Shown: positions 35,312-43,673, numbered from the stretch's first letter. The stretch is DNA of 64,000 nt from OCS155 cluster bacterium AG-426-D23 (GCA_003213165.1 QCNO01000002.1:1-64000), one strand, 5' to 3'. A program made the numbers and translations. Notes: generated by a model from the sequence alone, not told the origin.

Positions 35312-36134
35312 AACTAAAAATTTCAAGAATGTACTTTTACATTGGTACAAAGATAATAAAAGAGAGTATTCCTGGAGAAACAATTCTGACCCTTGGAGTA
35401 TTTACTTACTTGAAGTAATCTCTCAACAAACCCAGCTAGACAGAGCAGATAAGTATTTTAAGGAATTTATAAAAGAATTTCCTACTCCAAATGATATGGC
35501 CACTACTTCATTCAAAAAGGTATTGAAGATGTGGTCAGGTTTAGGTTATAACAGCAGGGCCAAAAGAATGTTTGAGTCATCAAAAATAATAGCCAAGAAA
35601 TCTTTTGATGATTTATATCCTGACTTTCAACAATTACCAGGCGTTGGACCTTACACAGAAAATGCAATACTATCTTTTGCATACAATGAACAAGTAATAA
35701 CTGAGGACATAAATGTAAAGCGAATTATTTCTAGATACTTTGGTATTGAAAATCCAAAAAAATATATTGATCGTTTTTCATCTTTGCTTTTAAAAAATAC
35801 TAATTCGAGAAATTTAAATCAAGCTTTCATGGATTTTGGCAGCAGTATTTGTAAGCCTCGAAGTCCATTGTGTTCAGATTGTCCACTTGAAAATACCTGT
35901 GAAAAATATTTTAATTATGAAACAAAGCCTATAGAAAAGTTTTCTGGATCTAATAGAGAACTTAGAGGAAATTTGATTAAATTACTTCTAAAAAAAGGAA
36001 ATCTGAAGGTCAAAACTATACAACAGGAACTGGACACCGATCAAGATAGGCTGAACGAAATATTAAAAAAGATGCAAAAAGATGGTTTAGTAAAGTTGAA
36101 TACAAATAATCTTGTTGAAATAAATCTTGGTTGA
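35301..36134 (+). CDS. mutY: A/G-specific adenine glycosylase
   Basis: Removes adenine mispaired with 8-oxoguanine. The N-terminal DPWSIYLLEVISQQTQ carries the catalytic Glu38, the helix-hairpin-helix is LPGVGPYTENAI, and the catalytic Asp is in ITEDINVKRI. The iron-sulfur cluster motif is C-x6-C-x2-C-x5-C (CKPRSPLCSDCPLENTC). The Nudix-like 8-oxoG recognition domain of classical MutY is not present; instead the last 60 residues look like a small winged-helix module (KTIQQELDTDQDRLNEILKK). The start is TTG, overlapping pknB by 11 bases. Length 277, as in short actinobacterial forms. Confidence 0.9.
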   Translation: MEVKTKNFKNVLLHWYKDNKREYSWRNNSDPWSIYLLEVISQQTQLDRADKYFKEFIKEFPTPNDMATTSFKKVLKMWSGLGYNSRAKRMFESSKIIAKKSFDDLYPDFQQLPGVGPYTENAILSFAYNEQVITEDINVKRIISRYFGIENPKKYIDRFSSLLLKNTNSRNLNQAFMDFGSSICKPRSPLCSDCPLENTCEKYFNYETKPIEKFSGSNRELRGNLIKLLLKKGNLKVKTIQQELDTDQDRLNEILKKMQKDGLVKLNTNNLVEINLG

Positions 36135-36150
36135 TATTAAGTTGTAAATT

Positions 36151-36405
36151 ATGCCAGTATCCAAAAAAAGAACGAAAAATAACAGGCCTACTCAATCAAA
36201 AAATATATCGAGTCAAATGTCCTCGGGGAAAGGGCCTTCTCCGAGATGGTATGTTATAACAATGTCTTCTTTGATGATTATTGGAGTTTTGTTGATAGTT
36301 TTTAATTACTTAACACTTTTGCCTGGTTCAGTATCGAAATGGTATTTATGGAGTGGTCTAGCGCTAATTGGCGGAGGGTTTTTAATGACGACTAACTATA
36401 ACTAA
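36151..36405 (+). CDS. crgA: CrgA-type cell division protein
   Basis: An 84-residue actinobacterial divisome protein. A polar basic N-terminus (SKKRTKNNRPTQ) is followed by a PSPRWYVITMSSLMIIGVLL helix and a second helix (YLWSGLALIGGGFLMT). The two-helix plan, the PxxWYV entry and the GFLMTTNYN end match CrgA, which recruits PBPs at the septum. In other actinobacteria it also lies near pknB. It is convergent with glpD. Confidence 0.9.
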   Translation: MPVSKKRTKNNRPTQSKNISSQMSSGKGPSPRWYVITMSSLMIIGVLLIVFNYLTLLPGSVSKWYLWSGLALIGGGFLMTTNYN

Positions 36406-36409
36406 TAAT

Positions 36410-37864
36410 TTACCTTAATAAGCCTTCATCTTTTAATTCTTGAAATACATCATTAAAAGAGTTGTCATCTTGAAAGTGGTTTTTTAAATTTGATATAGTC
36501 TCAAAACTGCCATTTGAATTAAACCAACTTATTCGAGTTCTTCTTAATAAATAGTCTGTAGGCTTTACTGCTGAATAATGATTGATGCAAAGATCAACAT
36601 CTTCATCGTTAATCGTATTTTTTAATTGAAGAATTTGATCGACAAATTTTAATTTATTCAATTTAAATTCCAGATTATATAAATTTTCCAAGCTTTCTTT
36701 TGCAATTATCCTAAACCCCGTAAGCTTGCCGCCCGATATTTGAATAAAGTTATGATCAATTTCTTTAAAAAAATGTCCCCTTGAAATATTTTTTGAATTA
36801 GTTTCTGAACTATCAATTAGAGCTCTTACTCCAGACCATGAAGATATATATTTAACTTTCTCTACATCAAAATATTTTTTTACATGTCTAATTAAATATT
36901 GTTTGTCATCTTCATTTGCGTATGGTCTATCAAGGGTGCCGGAAAAATATTCCGTATCCGTGGTTCCGACTATAGTATTACCAAACCATGGAAGTATAAA
37001 CATAACTCTGTCATCTTCTGTTCTTGGTAAAAGTACTCCATTTTCTTTTATACACAGTGGATCACCTTTAAGGATAAGGTGTGCTCCTCCGCTATATTTT
37101 ATAGAGGATGATTGCTCTTGATAACCGCCTGGAAGCTTGTGTGTTCCAGTTGCTGCAATGATTTTATTTACATGTATTTTATGGGGCTTTTGCTTTTCTG
37201 AATCGGAAAAGCTGATATCATATCCTGTATTGCTTCTGGATATATCAGTTATATCAATATAGTTCAATGCGATTGCATTATTGATTTCTGTTGCATTTCT
37301 CAACAGAGTCAAGACTAATTTTGAATCATCAGTTTGTGCATCTTGAAATATAAAGCTTTTAGAAAGGTTTGATTGTTTTAGTTTTGGAAAGAGTTTTAAA
37401 GTAGTATCTTTTGTGATGTTCTTATGTTTTTGGCCTTTTTTTCTCAAACCCAAAAAATCATAAAAAGTAAGTCCAATTTTAAAAGCTATTGGTGCTATCA
37501 AATTAGTTTGAAATAATTTAGGTAAGTCTGAGAAGCCGTCGTTTTTATATATAGGTGCCAGAAGTTTTAGAGGTTTATATAAACCACCTAATGAATCCTT
37601 AAGGATTGTTTGCTCTTTCAAGCTTTCCCGCACTAAACCAAATTGAAGTTGTGGTAAGTATCTAATACCTCCGTGGAGTAGTTTTGTGCTTCTACTTGAT
37701 GCTCCTGATGCAAAATCGTTTTTCTCCAGAAGAATTGCATTAATGCCTTCGGAGGCGGCTAGTTCAAGTATTGCAGAACCAACAACTCCCCCTCCTATAA
37801 TTAGTAAATCGTATTCATTATTTTGTTCCAGATGGTTAATCTGTGATTTTCTAGAAAAATTCAT
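36410..37864 (-). CDS. glpD: Aerobic glycerol-3-phosphate dehydrogenase
   Basis: FAD enzyme that oxidises glycerol 3-phosphate to dihydroxyacetone phosphate and feeds electrons to the quinone pool. The N-terminal dinucleotide fold is LLIIGGGVVGSAILELAA, followed by the GlpD signature ASGASSRSTKLLHGGIRYL. The middle VMFILPWFGNTIVGTTDTEY is also diagnostic. Length 484. It overlaps the upstream small zinc-ribbon gene by one base (TAATG). It probably links glycerol and phospholipid turnover to the respiratory chain with the nearby ndh. Confidence 0.94.
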   Translation of the reverse strand: MNFSRKSQINHLEQNNEYDLLIIGGGVVGSAILELAASEGINAILLEKNDFASGASSRSTKLLHGGIRYLPQLQFGLVRESLKEQTILKDSLGGLYKPLKLLAPIYKNDGFSDLPKLFQTNLIAPIAFKIGLTFYDFLGLRKKGQKHKNITKDTTLKLFPKLKQSNLSKSFIFQDAQTDDSKLVLTLLRNATEINNAIALNYIDITDISRSNTGYDISFSDSEKQKPHKIHVNKIIAATGTHKLPGGYQEQSSSIKYSGGAHLILKGDPLCIKENGVLLPRTEDDRVMFILPWFGNTIVGTTDTEYFSGTLDRPYANEDDKQYLIRHVKKYFDVEKVKYISSWSGVRALIDSSETNSKNISRGHFFKEIDHNFIQISGGKLTGFRIIAKESLENLYNLEFKLNKLKFVDQILQLKNTINDEDVDLCINHYSAVKPTDYLLRRTRISWFNSNGSFETISNLKNHFQDDNSFNDVFQELKDEGLLR

Positions 37865-38094
37865 TAATCAAGAGGTTGCATTTCTTCCTTACAGTGTTTT
37901 GGAGGTTCGTTAGCAACAACTGATTGCCTATTGATAGTAAGTTGTGTACCACACTTATTACAGTTAAATGATTGTGAAATTTCAACAACATCATCTGTAT
38001 CAAGCTCTGGAGGAATGCTTGCTAATGAAGATATTGAATTTCTTAAAAACCTAAAAACTACAAAACCGATTAAAAGCGCTATTAAATAATCCAT
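37864..38094 (-). CDS. Small membrane protein with a Cys motif (76 aa)
   Basis: An N-terminal helix (LIALLIGFVVFRFLRN) is followed by a soluble tail with CNKCGTQLTI and a third Cys in KHCKEEMQPLD. The two-residue spacing and later Cys look like a small zinc ribbon with an incomplete set of ligands. It is coupled to glpD by a TAATG overlap. The function is unknown; a role in membrane-protein insertion or metal delivery to GlpD is speculation. Confidence 0.75.
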   Translation of the reverse strand: MDYLIALLIGFVVFRFLRNSISSLASIPPELDTDDVVEISQSFNCNKCGTQLTINRQSVVANEPPKHCKEEMQPLD

Positions 38095-38114
38095 ATATTT
38101 AGATTACCTTCCTG

Positions 38115-38187
38115 TGGAGATGATGGGACTTGAACCCACGACCCCCTGCTTGCAAAGCAGGTGCTCTTCCAGCTGAGCTACATCCCC
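38115..38187 (-). tRNA. tRNA-Ala (TGC)
   Basis: A 73-base cloverleaf with acceptor GGGGATG/CATCTCC (one G-U), D-arm GCTCAGCTGGAAGAGC, anticodon stem CCTGC/GCAGG with loop TTTGCAA, T-arm GTGGGTTCAAGTCCCAT, and discriminator A. It is divergent from tRNA-Ile, 88 bases away. Confidence 0.97.
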
Positions 38188-38275
38188 TCGCCTTAATATT
38201 ATGCCCTTGATATGAGAGTAAATGAAAAAAAAATTTAAATATTTCTTTTAATAGACTATTGTTAATTAGACATAT

Positions 38276-38350
38276 GGGCCTATAGCTCAGCCTGGTTAGA
38301 GCGCATCCCTGATAAGGATGAGGTCGTTAGTTCAAATCTAACTAGGCCCA
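38276..38350 (+). tRNA. tRNA-Ile (GAT)
   Basis: A 75-base cloverleaf: acceptor GGGCCTA/TAGGCCC, D-arm GCTCAGCCTGGTTAGAGC, anticodon stem CATCC/GGATG with loop CTGATAA, discriminator A. An AT palindrome CTTTTTTAAAAAAG (38354-38367) follows and may end transcription from both this gene and the convergent ndh. Confidence 0.97.
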
Positions 38351-38370
38351 CTACTTTTTTAAAAAAGAGT

Positions 38371-39615
38371 TCACACTTCTTCTCTGTAAATTAGTCTTGT
38401 TCCCTTTTTGTTAAACAAGTATGAAAATATCCATTCAATAACTACTAGCAATTTAGATCGATAGCCAATTAAATAAACGATATGAATTACACTCCAAACA
38501 ATCCAAGCTATAAAGCCTGACACTTCAATGTTTCCTATCTTTCCAACAGCTTTATATTTGCCAACAGTTGCCATCATGCCTTTGTCCGAAAATTTAAATG
38601 GCTTTCTATCAATTTTTAAAATTTTGTTTTTTACAATTTTAGCGACATACTTTCCTTGCTGAATAGCTACGGGCGCAATGCCTGGTAAAGAATTATTTTT
38701 TAAATCTTTATGATTTGCTGCATCACCTAATACAAAAACATCAGGGTCTTCTTTTAATGAACAATCTGGATCAACAATTGCTCTTCCATAATCATCAGTA
38801 ATTGTGTTTAACTTACTAATCAATGGAGACGCTTCATTTCCTGCAGCCCATATAATATTTCTGGATTTTATAATTTGTTTATTAGTTTGAACTATATGAT
38901 CATTGACATTTTCTACTTTCTCGTCTTTTAGTACTTGGACACCAAAGTCGAATAAATATTTTTCTGTTTTATCTGATAATTTATTGCTAAACATTGGAAG
39001 TAACTTACTGTTTGCTTCAATTAAATAGACATTAGGATCATCGGAGTTAAAATTTTCGAATTCTTTATTTAAATTTTTATACGCTATCTCAGCAATTGAA
39101 CCAGCCATTTCAACTCCTGTTGGACCACCTCCAATAACAACAAAATTTAAATACTCTTGTTTGATTTCATTATTTAATTCATTTTCTGCTTTTTCAAAAG
39201 CCTTTAAAAGATTTTCTCGAATTACTAACGCGTCATTTATACCTTTGAGCCCTTGAGAATAATTAGACCAACTATCATTCCCGAAGTATGAATGAAGTGA
39301 ACCAGTTGCAATAACCAACTGATCATAACTTAAATTAATACCTGAATCTAATTCCACATTCTTTTTATCTCTATCAACAGAGGTAACCTCACCTAAGACT
39401 ACTTTTACATTTTTGGATTTTTTAAACATTCTCCTAATTGGAAAAGCAATATTTGCAGGTGATAAAACAGCTGTTGCAACTTGATACAAGAGAGGTTGAA
39501 ATAGATGATGATTTTGCTTATCTATTAAAGTAAATTCAATCTCTTTATTTGAACTTGCATTTCTAATGAAATTTAAGCCACCAAATCCCGCTCCAACAAC
39601 TATAACTTTTTTCAT
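38371..39615 (-). CDS. ndh: Type II NADH:quinone dehydrogenase
   Basis: Single-subunit respiratory NADH dehydrogenase that does not pump protons. The FAD fold is VIVVGAGFGGLNFIRN and the NADH fold is NFVVIGGGPTGVEMAGSIAEI. The segments HLFQPLLYQVATAVLSPANI and DVFVLGDAANHKDL are typical of NDH-2. A hydrophobic C-terminal region (IAWIVWSVIHIVYLIGYRSKL) anchors it to the membrane. Length 414. The upstream gap of 64 bases holds no clear promoter. Confidence 0.93.
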   Translation of the reverse strand: MKKVIVVGAGFGGLNFIRNASSNKEIEFTLIDKQNHHLFQPLLYQVATAVLSPANIAFPIRRMFKKSKNVKVVLGEVTSVDRDKKNVELDSGINLSYDQLVIATGSLHSYFGNDSWSNYSQGLKGINDALVIRENLLKAFEKAENELNNEIKQEYLNFVVIGGGPTGVEMAGSIAEIAYKNLNKEFENFNSDDPNVYLIEANSKLLPMFSNKLSDKTEKYLFDFGVQVLKDEKVENVNDHIVQTNKQIIKSRNIIWAAGNEASPLISKLNTITDDYGRAIVDPDCSLKEDPDVFVLGDAANHKDLKNNSLPGIAPVAIQQGKYVAKIVKNKILKIDRKPFKFSDKGMMATVGKYKAVGKIGNIEVSGFIAWIVWSVIHIVYLIGYRSKLLVVIEWIFSYLFNKKGTRLIYREEV

Positions 39616-39679
39616 AGTAATAAAATTATATCTTGAAGACAGAAAAAGATTTATTAGATTTAAAAACAGAATTTAAGTA

Positions 39680-39877
39680 TTAAGTTTTATTCTTTCTTAT
39701 CCATGAATAAGTTATAAATAGTGCCAATATAAAAAGTATTGAATTTGAATAAGGCCAATTAGACAGATTGAATTCAGAGTTTCTAAACAAAACATAGTCG
39801 ATCAATCTAAAAATTAAACTGACAATTGTTCCTGAGAAAAAGAAAACTATAAAAATATTTATATACCTATTTTTCAT
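39680..39877 (-). CDS. Small two-helix membrane protein (65 aa)
   Basis: Two hydrophobic helices (INIFIVFFFSGTIVSLIFRL and ILFILALFITYSWI) end in the basic tail RKNKT. It overlaps the upstream deoxyribosyltransferase-like gene by 11 bases, consistent with translational coupling. No family recognised. Being short and very AT-rich, it could also be a chance frame, but the clean two-helix pattern and the overlap favour a real gene. Confidence 0.55.
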   Translation of the reverse strand: MKNRYINIFIVFFFSGTIVSLIFRLIDYVLFRNSEFNLSNWPYSNSILFILALFITYSWIRKNKT

Positions 39878-40274
39878 CTAAATGTCTCTCTAAATCACTT
39901 AGGTTGTTTAGTATTTTGTTACCATTATCCATTAGTCCCCAAATAAAAATGTTTAAAAATTTTACATTATTTGCATCAATACCAATTAATTTTTTGTTGT
40001 TCGCGAATGCGTAACCAATTTCAGCTGCAGTCCCAGAGTCTACATCTCTTCCAGTTAATAATGCGACCACTATATCTGCTTGCTTCAACGCATTTAAATC
40101 TGTTGTAAAAATTTTTATCTTTTCTTCTTGTGTATATTCACCTGAAACTACACCTGCATCTCGATGAGGCAAAAAAGTTTTGTAGCCCCTAGTTTCAAAT
40201 ATTTCCGCGATACTTTCTAGATAATTTCTCTCATGATCATCAAATAATGGTCCTGCAATATATACATAATTCAT
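39867..40274 (-). CDS. Nucleoside 2-deoxyribosyltransferase family protein
   Basis: A 135-residue Rossmann-like protein. The opening is YVYIAGPLFDDHERNYLESI-like, and the catalytic region GRDVDSGTAAEIGYAFANNK holds the conserved Asp and Glu. The segment DLNALKQADIVVALL is shared by the family. Its members move a deoxyribosyl group between bases or hydrolyse nucleotides such as dNMPs; which reaction this one carries out is not visible. It fits the nucleotide-salvage theme of the window. Confidence 0.84.
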   Translation of the reverse strand: MNYVYIAGPLFDDHERNYLESIAEIFETRGYKTFLPHRDAGVVSGEYTQEEKIKIFTTDLNALKQADIVVALLTGRDVDSGTAAEIGYAFANNKKLIGIDANNVKFLNIFIWGLMDNGNKILNNLSDLERHLDEK

Positions 40275-40279
40275 CTGTA

Positions 40280-41005
40280 TTAGAATTTTAAACTATTTAA
40301 ATACTTTTTTATATCTGTTAGTTTTTTATAACTCAGAATACTTTCACTCATAGAGTTAATGCTATCTAAAATAGTAGGTTCCCAAACTTCACTCAGTGGA
40401 TATACTTCAACCAAAACCAGGAACAAGCTTGTGTTGGTGTCTAGTGGTGTAGATATTTGTGTTTCAAGTCGAAAGAATAAATTTTCAAAACTTATAACTT
40501 CAGGTCTCGTTACTTCTGGATGGTTACTTAATGCTTTAATTGTTGTTACATTCCATACCCACCTTTGGATTGTATTTTTGCACATATATTTAGTTAATTT
40601 ATCACTTGATTTCATAAGTAGCTCATTATCTGCAACAGGCTTATGTAAAAACGAAAAATCTCTACCTAAGGCTTTTGAAGGTATCCAGCCACTTGGAAAT
40701 ACAAAACTTATTCCTTCTAGTTTTCCTTTATGCATTACAGCAATATCTTCTTCTATTTGAAAAGAAAGTTCTTTTAAAGAGTCGTTTTTATTAATTTTTA
40801 GTTTTTCTTCAACTTTTTCTAGTAAGTTTAATCGTTGAAATAGTTCTGTTTCACCATATAAATCGCTTCCGTATAAAGCAACTTGGTTTATTTTTTGTTC
40901 AAGATAGCTTCTCCTGGGTGTTTGACTAATCAGACTACCTGAATATTTTTGCATTGAAGGATTGTTGTTAAATGGTGTTTTGATGAAGTCCAAATACATT
41001 ATCAA
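40280..41005 (-). CDS. DUF3445-like protein (possible heme-dependent N-demethylase family)
   Basis: A soluble protein of 241 residues. The block QIEEDIAVMHKGKLEGIS, then FVFPSGWIPSKALGRDFSFLHKPV, follows the DUF3445 pattern (acidic E-D, fPSxW, G, H-x-PV). Further along, IQRWVWNV and FRLETQISTPLDTNTSLFL match the R-x-x-W and RxExQ regions. The founding family members oxidise amines using heme; here the heme ligand cannot be assigned by eye. The protein is shorter than typical. Assignment is by motif only. Confidence 0.6.
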   Translation of the reverse strand: MIMYLDFIKTPFNNNPSMQKYSGSLISQTPRRSYLEQKINQVALYGSDLYGETELFQRLNLLEKVEEKLKINKNDSLKELSFQIEEDIAVMHKGKLEGISFVFPSGWIPSKALGRDFSFLHKPVADNELLMKSSDKLTKYMCKNTIQRWVWNVTTIKALSNHPEVTRPEVISFENLFFRLETQISTPLDTNTSLFLVLVEVYPLSEVWEPTILDSINSMSESILSYKKLTDIKKYLNSLKF

Positions 41006-41030
41006 TAATTCTATATAATTAATAATTAGA

Positions 41031-41771
41031 ATGAGTAAAACTGGACTGATATTATTTCACGGTTTTTTTGAACACAAAGAAAGACATAGACTCAACAAAG
41101 AATGGTTCGAAAAACTTGGTATCGAGTCTCACCTTGTTGATTTACCAGGTCATGGAGAAAATGCTTTAATCAAAGGAGATATTAGTTCTTGGGAAGAGGT
41201 TGATAGTGTATTACAAACCTCTTTTAAGAAAATTGAGCATTGTGAAACAAAAATTTTGTTTGGTCACTCTTTTGGTGGACAAGTTGCATTATATTCTATA
41301 CTAAGTGGGCTACTCGACCCCGATTACTTAATTCTTTCAGCACCTACATTAGATGACAATTATCCAAACGTAGTAAAAAAACTATCAATCGTAATTTCAA
41401 AAATAGCTCCAAAATTTAGGTTTCCATCATCTGTCAGTAAAAAAAATCTCTCAACAGATAAAGAAGTTGTTGAAGATTATTTTCAGGATCCTCTTGTTTT
41501 TCGCTCAGTTACTGCAAGATATGGTAAAGAATTGATTGATAACCAGACATTTGTAAATAATAATATTGAAAACTTGAGTACACCGACAATTTTATTTCAC
41601 GGAGAAAATGATACTATCGTTCCAATTAAGGCGTCGAATGGTATTAAACAATTGGAGAATGTGGAGTTTATAACTGTAGAAAATTCAAAACATGAAATTC
41701 TAAATCAAGATACTAGGCCATTTGTGTTGAGTGAGCTACACAGATGGTTGAGGGAAAAACAGATAATCTAA
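41031..41771 (+). CDS. Alpha/beta hydrolase, lysophospholipase-like
   Basis: A 246-residue hydrolase. The oxyanion motif is LILFHGFFEHKERHRL, the nucleophile elbow is GHSFGGQVALYS (Ser), the acid is in ILFHGENDTIVPIKASN, and the base His is in VENSKHEILNQ. The order and the STPTILFHGENDTIVP block match the serine aminopeptidase S33/monoglyceride lipase group. The substrate may be a monoacylglycerol or a lysolipid. It is divergent from the DUF3445-like gene, with a 25-base gap. Confidence 0.85.
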   Translation: MSKTGLILFHGFFEHKERHRLNKEWFEKLGIESHLVDLPGHGENALIKGDISSWEEVDSVLQTSFKKIEHCETKILFGHSFGGQVALYSILSGLLDPDYLILSAPTLDDNYPNVVKKLSIVISKIAPKFRFPSSVSKKNLSTDKEVVEDYFQDPLVFRSVTARYGKELIDNQTFVNNNIENLSTPTILFHGENDTIVPIKASNGIKQLENVEFITVENSKHEILNQDTRPFVLSELHRWLREKQII

Positions 41772-41776
41772 TCTTA

Positions 41777-41793
41777 TTGCAAATTATTTGCAA
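41777..41793 (+). promoter_or_regulatory. Nur-box-like operator upstream of the NikMN/CbiMN-type gene
   Basis: TTGCAA-N5-TTGCAA occurs inside a perfect 10-bp inverted repeat (41774-41796, 3-base centre). This equals the consensus published for Nur, the nickel-sensing Fur-family repressor of Streptomyces (tTGCaa-N5-ttGCAA). It ends 28 bases before the ATG of the metal transporter, where it would cover the promoter (possible -10 TAAACT near 41810). It could also act as a weak hairpin after the preceding hydrolase, but there is no U-tract. Confidence 0.6.
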
Positions 41794-41821
41794 TAATTTA
41801 TTCCTTTTCTAAACTTGTCTT

Positions 41822-42757
41822 ATGCATGTACCTGACGGATTTATTAATGCTTCTGTGTCAGCAGCAACGGGAGTTATTAGCTTTGGAACTTTGTGGGCAT
41901 ACATAAGATCTGCAAGTTCCTTGATAGCTGATAAATTTATTGCTTTAACTGGGATGATGACTGCTTTAATTTTTGTTTTACAAATGATAAATTTTCCAGT
42001 TGCAGCAGGAACTAGTGGCCATTTGTTAGGAGGGGCTTTAGCTGTCATAGTTCTTGGACCTAGACTTGGTTTAATCTGTCTTTCAGTGGTTGTAATAATT
42101 CAGTCTCTTCTATTCGCAGATGGTGGACTAAGTGCGTTGGGAATAAATGTCATGAATATGGCAATTGTAACCTCTGTTACCGCCTGGGTCGTCGTGAAGT
42201 ATTGGATAAAGTTTATTGGCAAAACCTTTTCATCATTAATAGTTGTCAGCGTTTTGTCTGGAATTGTTAGTGTTGTTTTCTCATCAATTGCATTTATGGT
42301 TCAGTACATATTAGGTGGAACTATATCTATACCGGTGGGGACAGTCTTAATAGCAATGATATCGGTTCACTTTTTAATTGGACTTGGCGAGGGAGTAATT
42401 ACAGCTCTAATTGTTGGATTGCTAATAAGGGTTAGACCAGATCTTATATACGCTTACGATAGAGAAGATAAAAATACGAGAGCTGTTTCTTTTTATGGAT
42501 TGTTCATCATGTTAATTTTACTACTGAGTCTAATTACACCATTTGCCTCCTCTTCCCCAGATGGCCTAGAATCTGTTGCTGAAGAATTCGGTTTTCAGGA
42601 AACGGATGGATTAGTGCTTTTACTTGAAGATTACGGAATAAGTACTATAAATAATAACTTTGTATCAACATTTCTGAGTGCATTGCTTGGGATTGCATCG
42701 ATAGCAATTATTACAGCTATGTTTATGAAGAGACGTGAGAGTGGGAAAAATTCCTAA
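41822..42757 (+). CDS. CbiM/NikM-type metal transporter with C-terminal PDGLE domain
   Basis: The membrane S-component of a nickel or cobalt ECF importer. The N-terminal Met-His-x-Pro motif (MHVPDGFINASVSAATG) supplies the metal-binding site, and the middle shows FPVAAGTSGHLLGGALA, typical of CbiM/NikM. The C-terminal 90 residues include SSSPDGLESVAEEFGF, the PDGLE (CbiN/NikN-like) module, so M and N parts are fused. The CbiQ and CbiO partners are not adjacent; they may be elsewhere, or the protein works as an MN unit. The operator in front argues for nickel rather than cobalt. Length 311. Confidence 0.88.
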   Translation: MHVPDGFINASVSAATGVISFGTLWAYIRSASSLIADKFIALTGMMTALIFVLQMINFPVAAGTSGHLLGGALAVIVLGPRLGLICLSVVVIIQSLLFADGGLSALGINVMNMAIVTSVTAWVVVKYWIKFIGKTFSSLIVVSVLSGIVSVVFSSIAFMVQYILGGTISIPVGTVLIAMISVHFLIGLGEGVITALIVGLLIRVRPDLIYAYDREDKNTRAVSFYGLFIMLILLLSLITPFASSSPDGLESVAEEFGFQETDGLVLLLEDYGISTINNNFVSTFLSALLGIASIAIITAMFMKRRESGKNS

Positions 42758-43094
42758 TAAATTTTTTGATTTCTATTATTTGTAGATATATATTTAGAGT
42801 ACTTTTTGTGAAGAAAATCTTTATAGATAATCATTACAAGAAGTATTAAGAGATAACCCTTGAGGCAGGAAATCTGGAAACAGATTGCGGAGTTTTCAAG
42901 GGTTTTCTCGTTTTATATCTGTTCGAGAAGTTTCCTATTGTTTAAAATCTGTTTACTAAAAATTTAACACTCTAGTAGAAAATAAATTAAGTTATTAAAA
43001 CAAACGCTCCCAAATTTGTTGGTATACATAAATCCCTAGGAACCTAATATCCTAGGGTGTTCAATTGATGAAAAATGGCTAGTATTTTTATAAA
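42758..43094. other. 337-bp gap with two structured elements
   Basis: No coding region or tRNA is seen. It holds a 60-base nested hairpin (42850-42909) and a second inverted repeat, CCCTAGG-N10-CCTAGGG (43034-43057), 38 bases before the uracil-DNA glycosylase ATG. The rest is AT-rich and unremarkable. Which promoter feeds the glycosylase is not clear. Confidence 0.5.
42850..42909 (+). ncRNA. Nested hairpin of unknown class (possible terminator or small RNA)
   Basis: The outer helix is GAGA-t-AACCCTTGA paired with TCAAGGGTT-t-TCTC (13 pairs, one T-T mismatch). An internal loop (GGCAGGA and GCGGAGTTT) leads to an inner stem AATCTG/CAGATT closed by a GAAA tetraloop. The purine-rich asymmetrical internal loop is more elaborate than a simple terminator. 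I compared it mentally with SRP RNA, c-di-GMP and TPP elements and found no match. A TTTTATAT run follows, so termination for the metal-transporter mRNA is possible. Confidence 0.4.
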
Positions 43095-43673
43095 ATGGTT
43101 AACCAAATAAAATTTCAAACTTTAAATAACAAATGCATAAAATGCAGGAAATGTTCTCTATCTTCAACACGAAAAAATGTAGTAGTTGGTCGAGGAAACC
43201 CAAACTCAAAGCTGTTTGTAATTGGTGAAGGACCAGGCCAACAAGAAGATGAACAAGGCGTTGCTTTTGTTGGAAGGGCTGGGAAAATGTTGGACTCAGC
43301 ATTTTTATCGGTTGGCATTGATACAAATAAAGATTGTTACATTTCAAATATTGTTAAATGCAGACCCCCAGGAAATAGAAAGCCATACAAAAATGAAGTA
43401 TCTGAGTGTATTCCTTGGTTAGAAAAACAAATAGGACTTATTAAACCAAAAGTTATTGTACTGGCAGGTTCAACTGCGGTAGAATCTTATCTTCAAGTGG
43501 CTGAACCAATATCAAAAATTAGAGGGAAATGGATAATAAAAGATGATATTAAATACATGCCTATTTTTCATCCATCTTACTTACTTCGAAACCCGTCAAA
43601 AGAAAAAGGTAAACCTAAATGGCTAACATGGCAAGATCTAAAAAAAGTAAAGGAAGAACTTAATTTAACTTGA
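43095..43673 (+). CDS. Family 4/5 uracil-DNA glycosylase
   Basis: Removes uracil from DNA. An iron-sulfur cluster site is suggested by CIKCRKC near the N-terminus, with further Cys residues in VKCRPPGNR and SECIPWL. The uracil-binding motif is GEGPGQQEDEQGVAFVGRAG (about residues 45-64) and the C-terminal loop is FHPSYLLRNPS. The length of 192 residues fits family 4. Together with mutY and the dUTP-lowering enzymes it guards against uracil and oxidised bases. Its 3' end overlaps the convergent EamA gene by nine bases. Confidence 0.92.
   Translation: MVNQIKFQTLNNKCIKCRKCSLSSTRKNVVVGRGNPNSKLFVIGEGPGQQEDEQGVAFVGRAGKMLDSAFLSVGIDTNKDCYISNIVKCRPPGNRKPYKNEVSECIPWLEKQIGLIKPKVIVLAGSTAVESYLQVAEPISKIRGKWIIKDDIKYMPIFHPSYLLRNPSKEKGKPKWLTWQDLKKVKEELNLT

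Noticed and set aside
38354-38367. AT palindrome CTTTTTTAAAAAAG as an intrinsic terminator
   Set aside because: It could serve convergent transcripts, but without GC pairs it cannot be told from AT-rich background, so it is not listed as a feature.
42850-42909. Signal recognition particle RNA or c-di-GMP riboswitch
   Set aside because: The conserved domain IV core (CAGG opposite AGCA around GGAA) and the GEMM motifs are absent.
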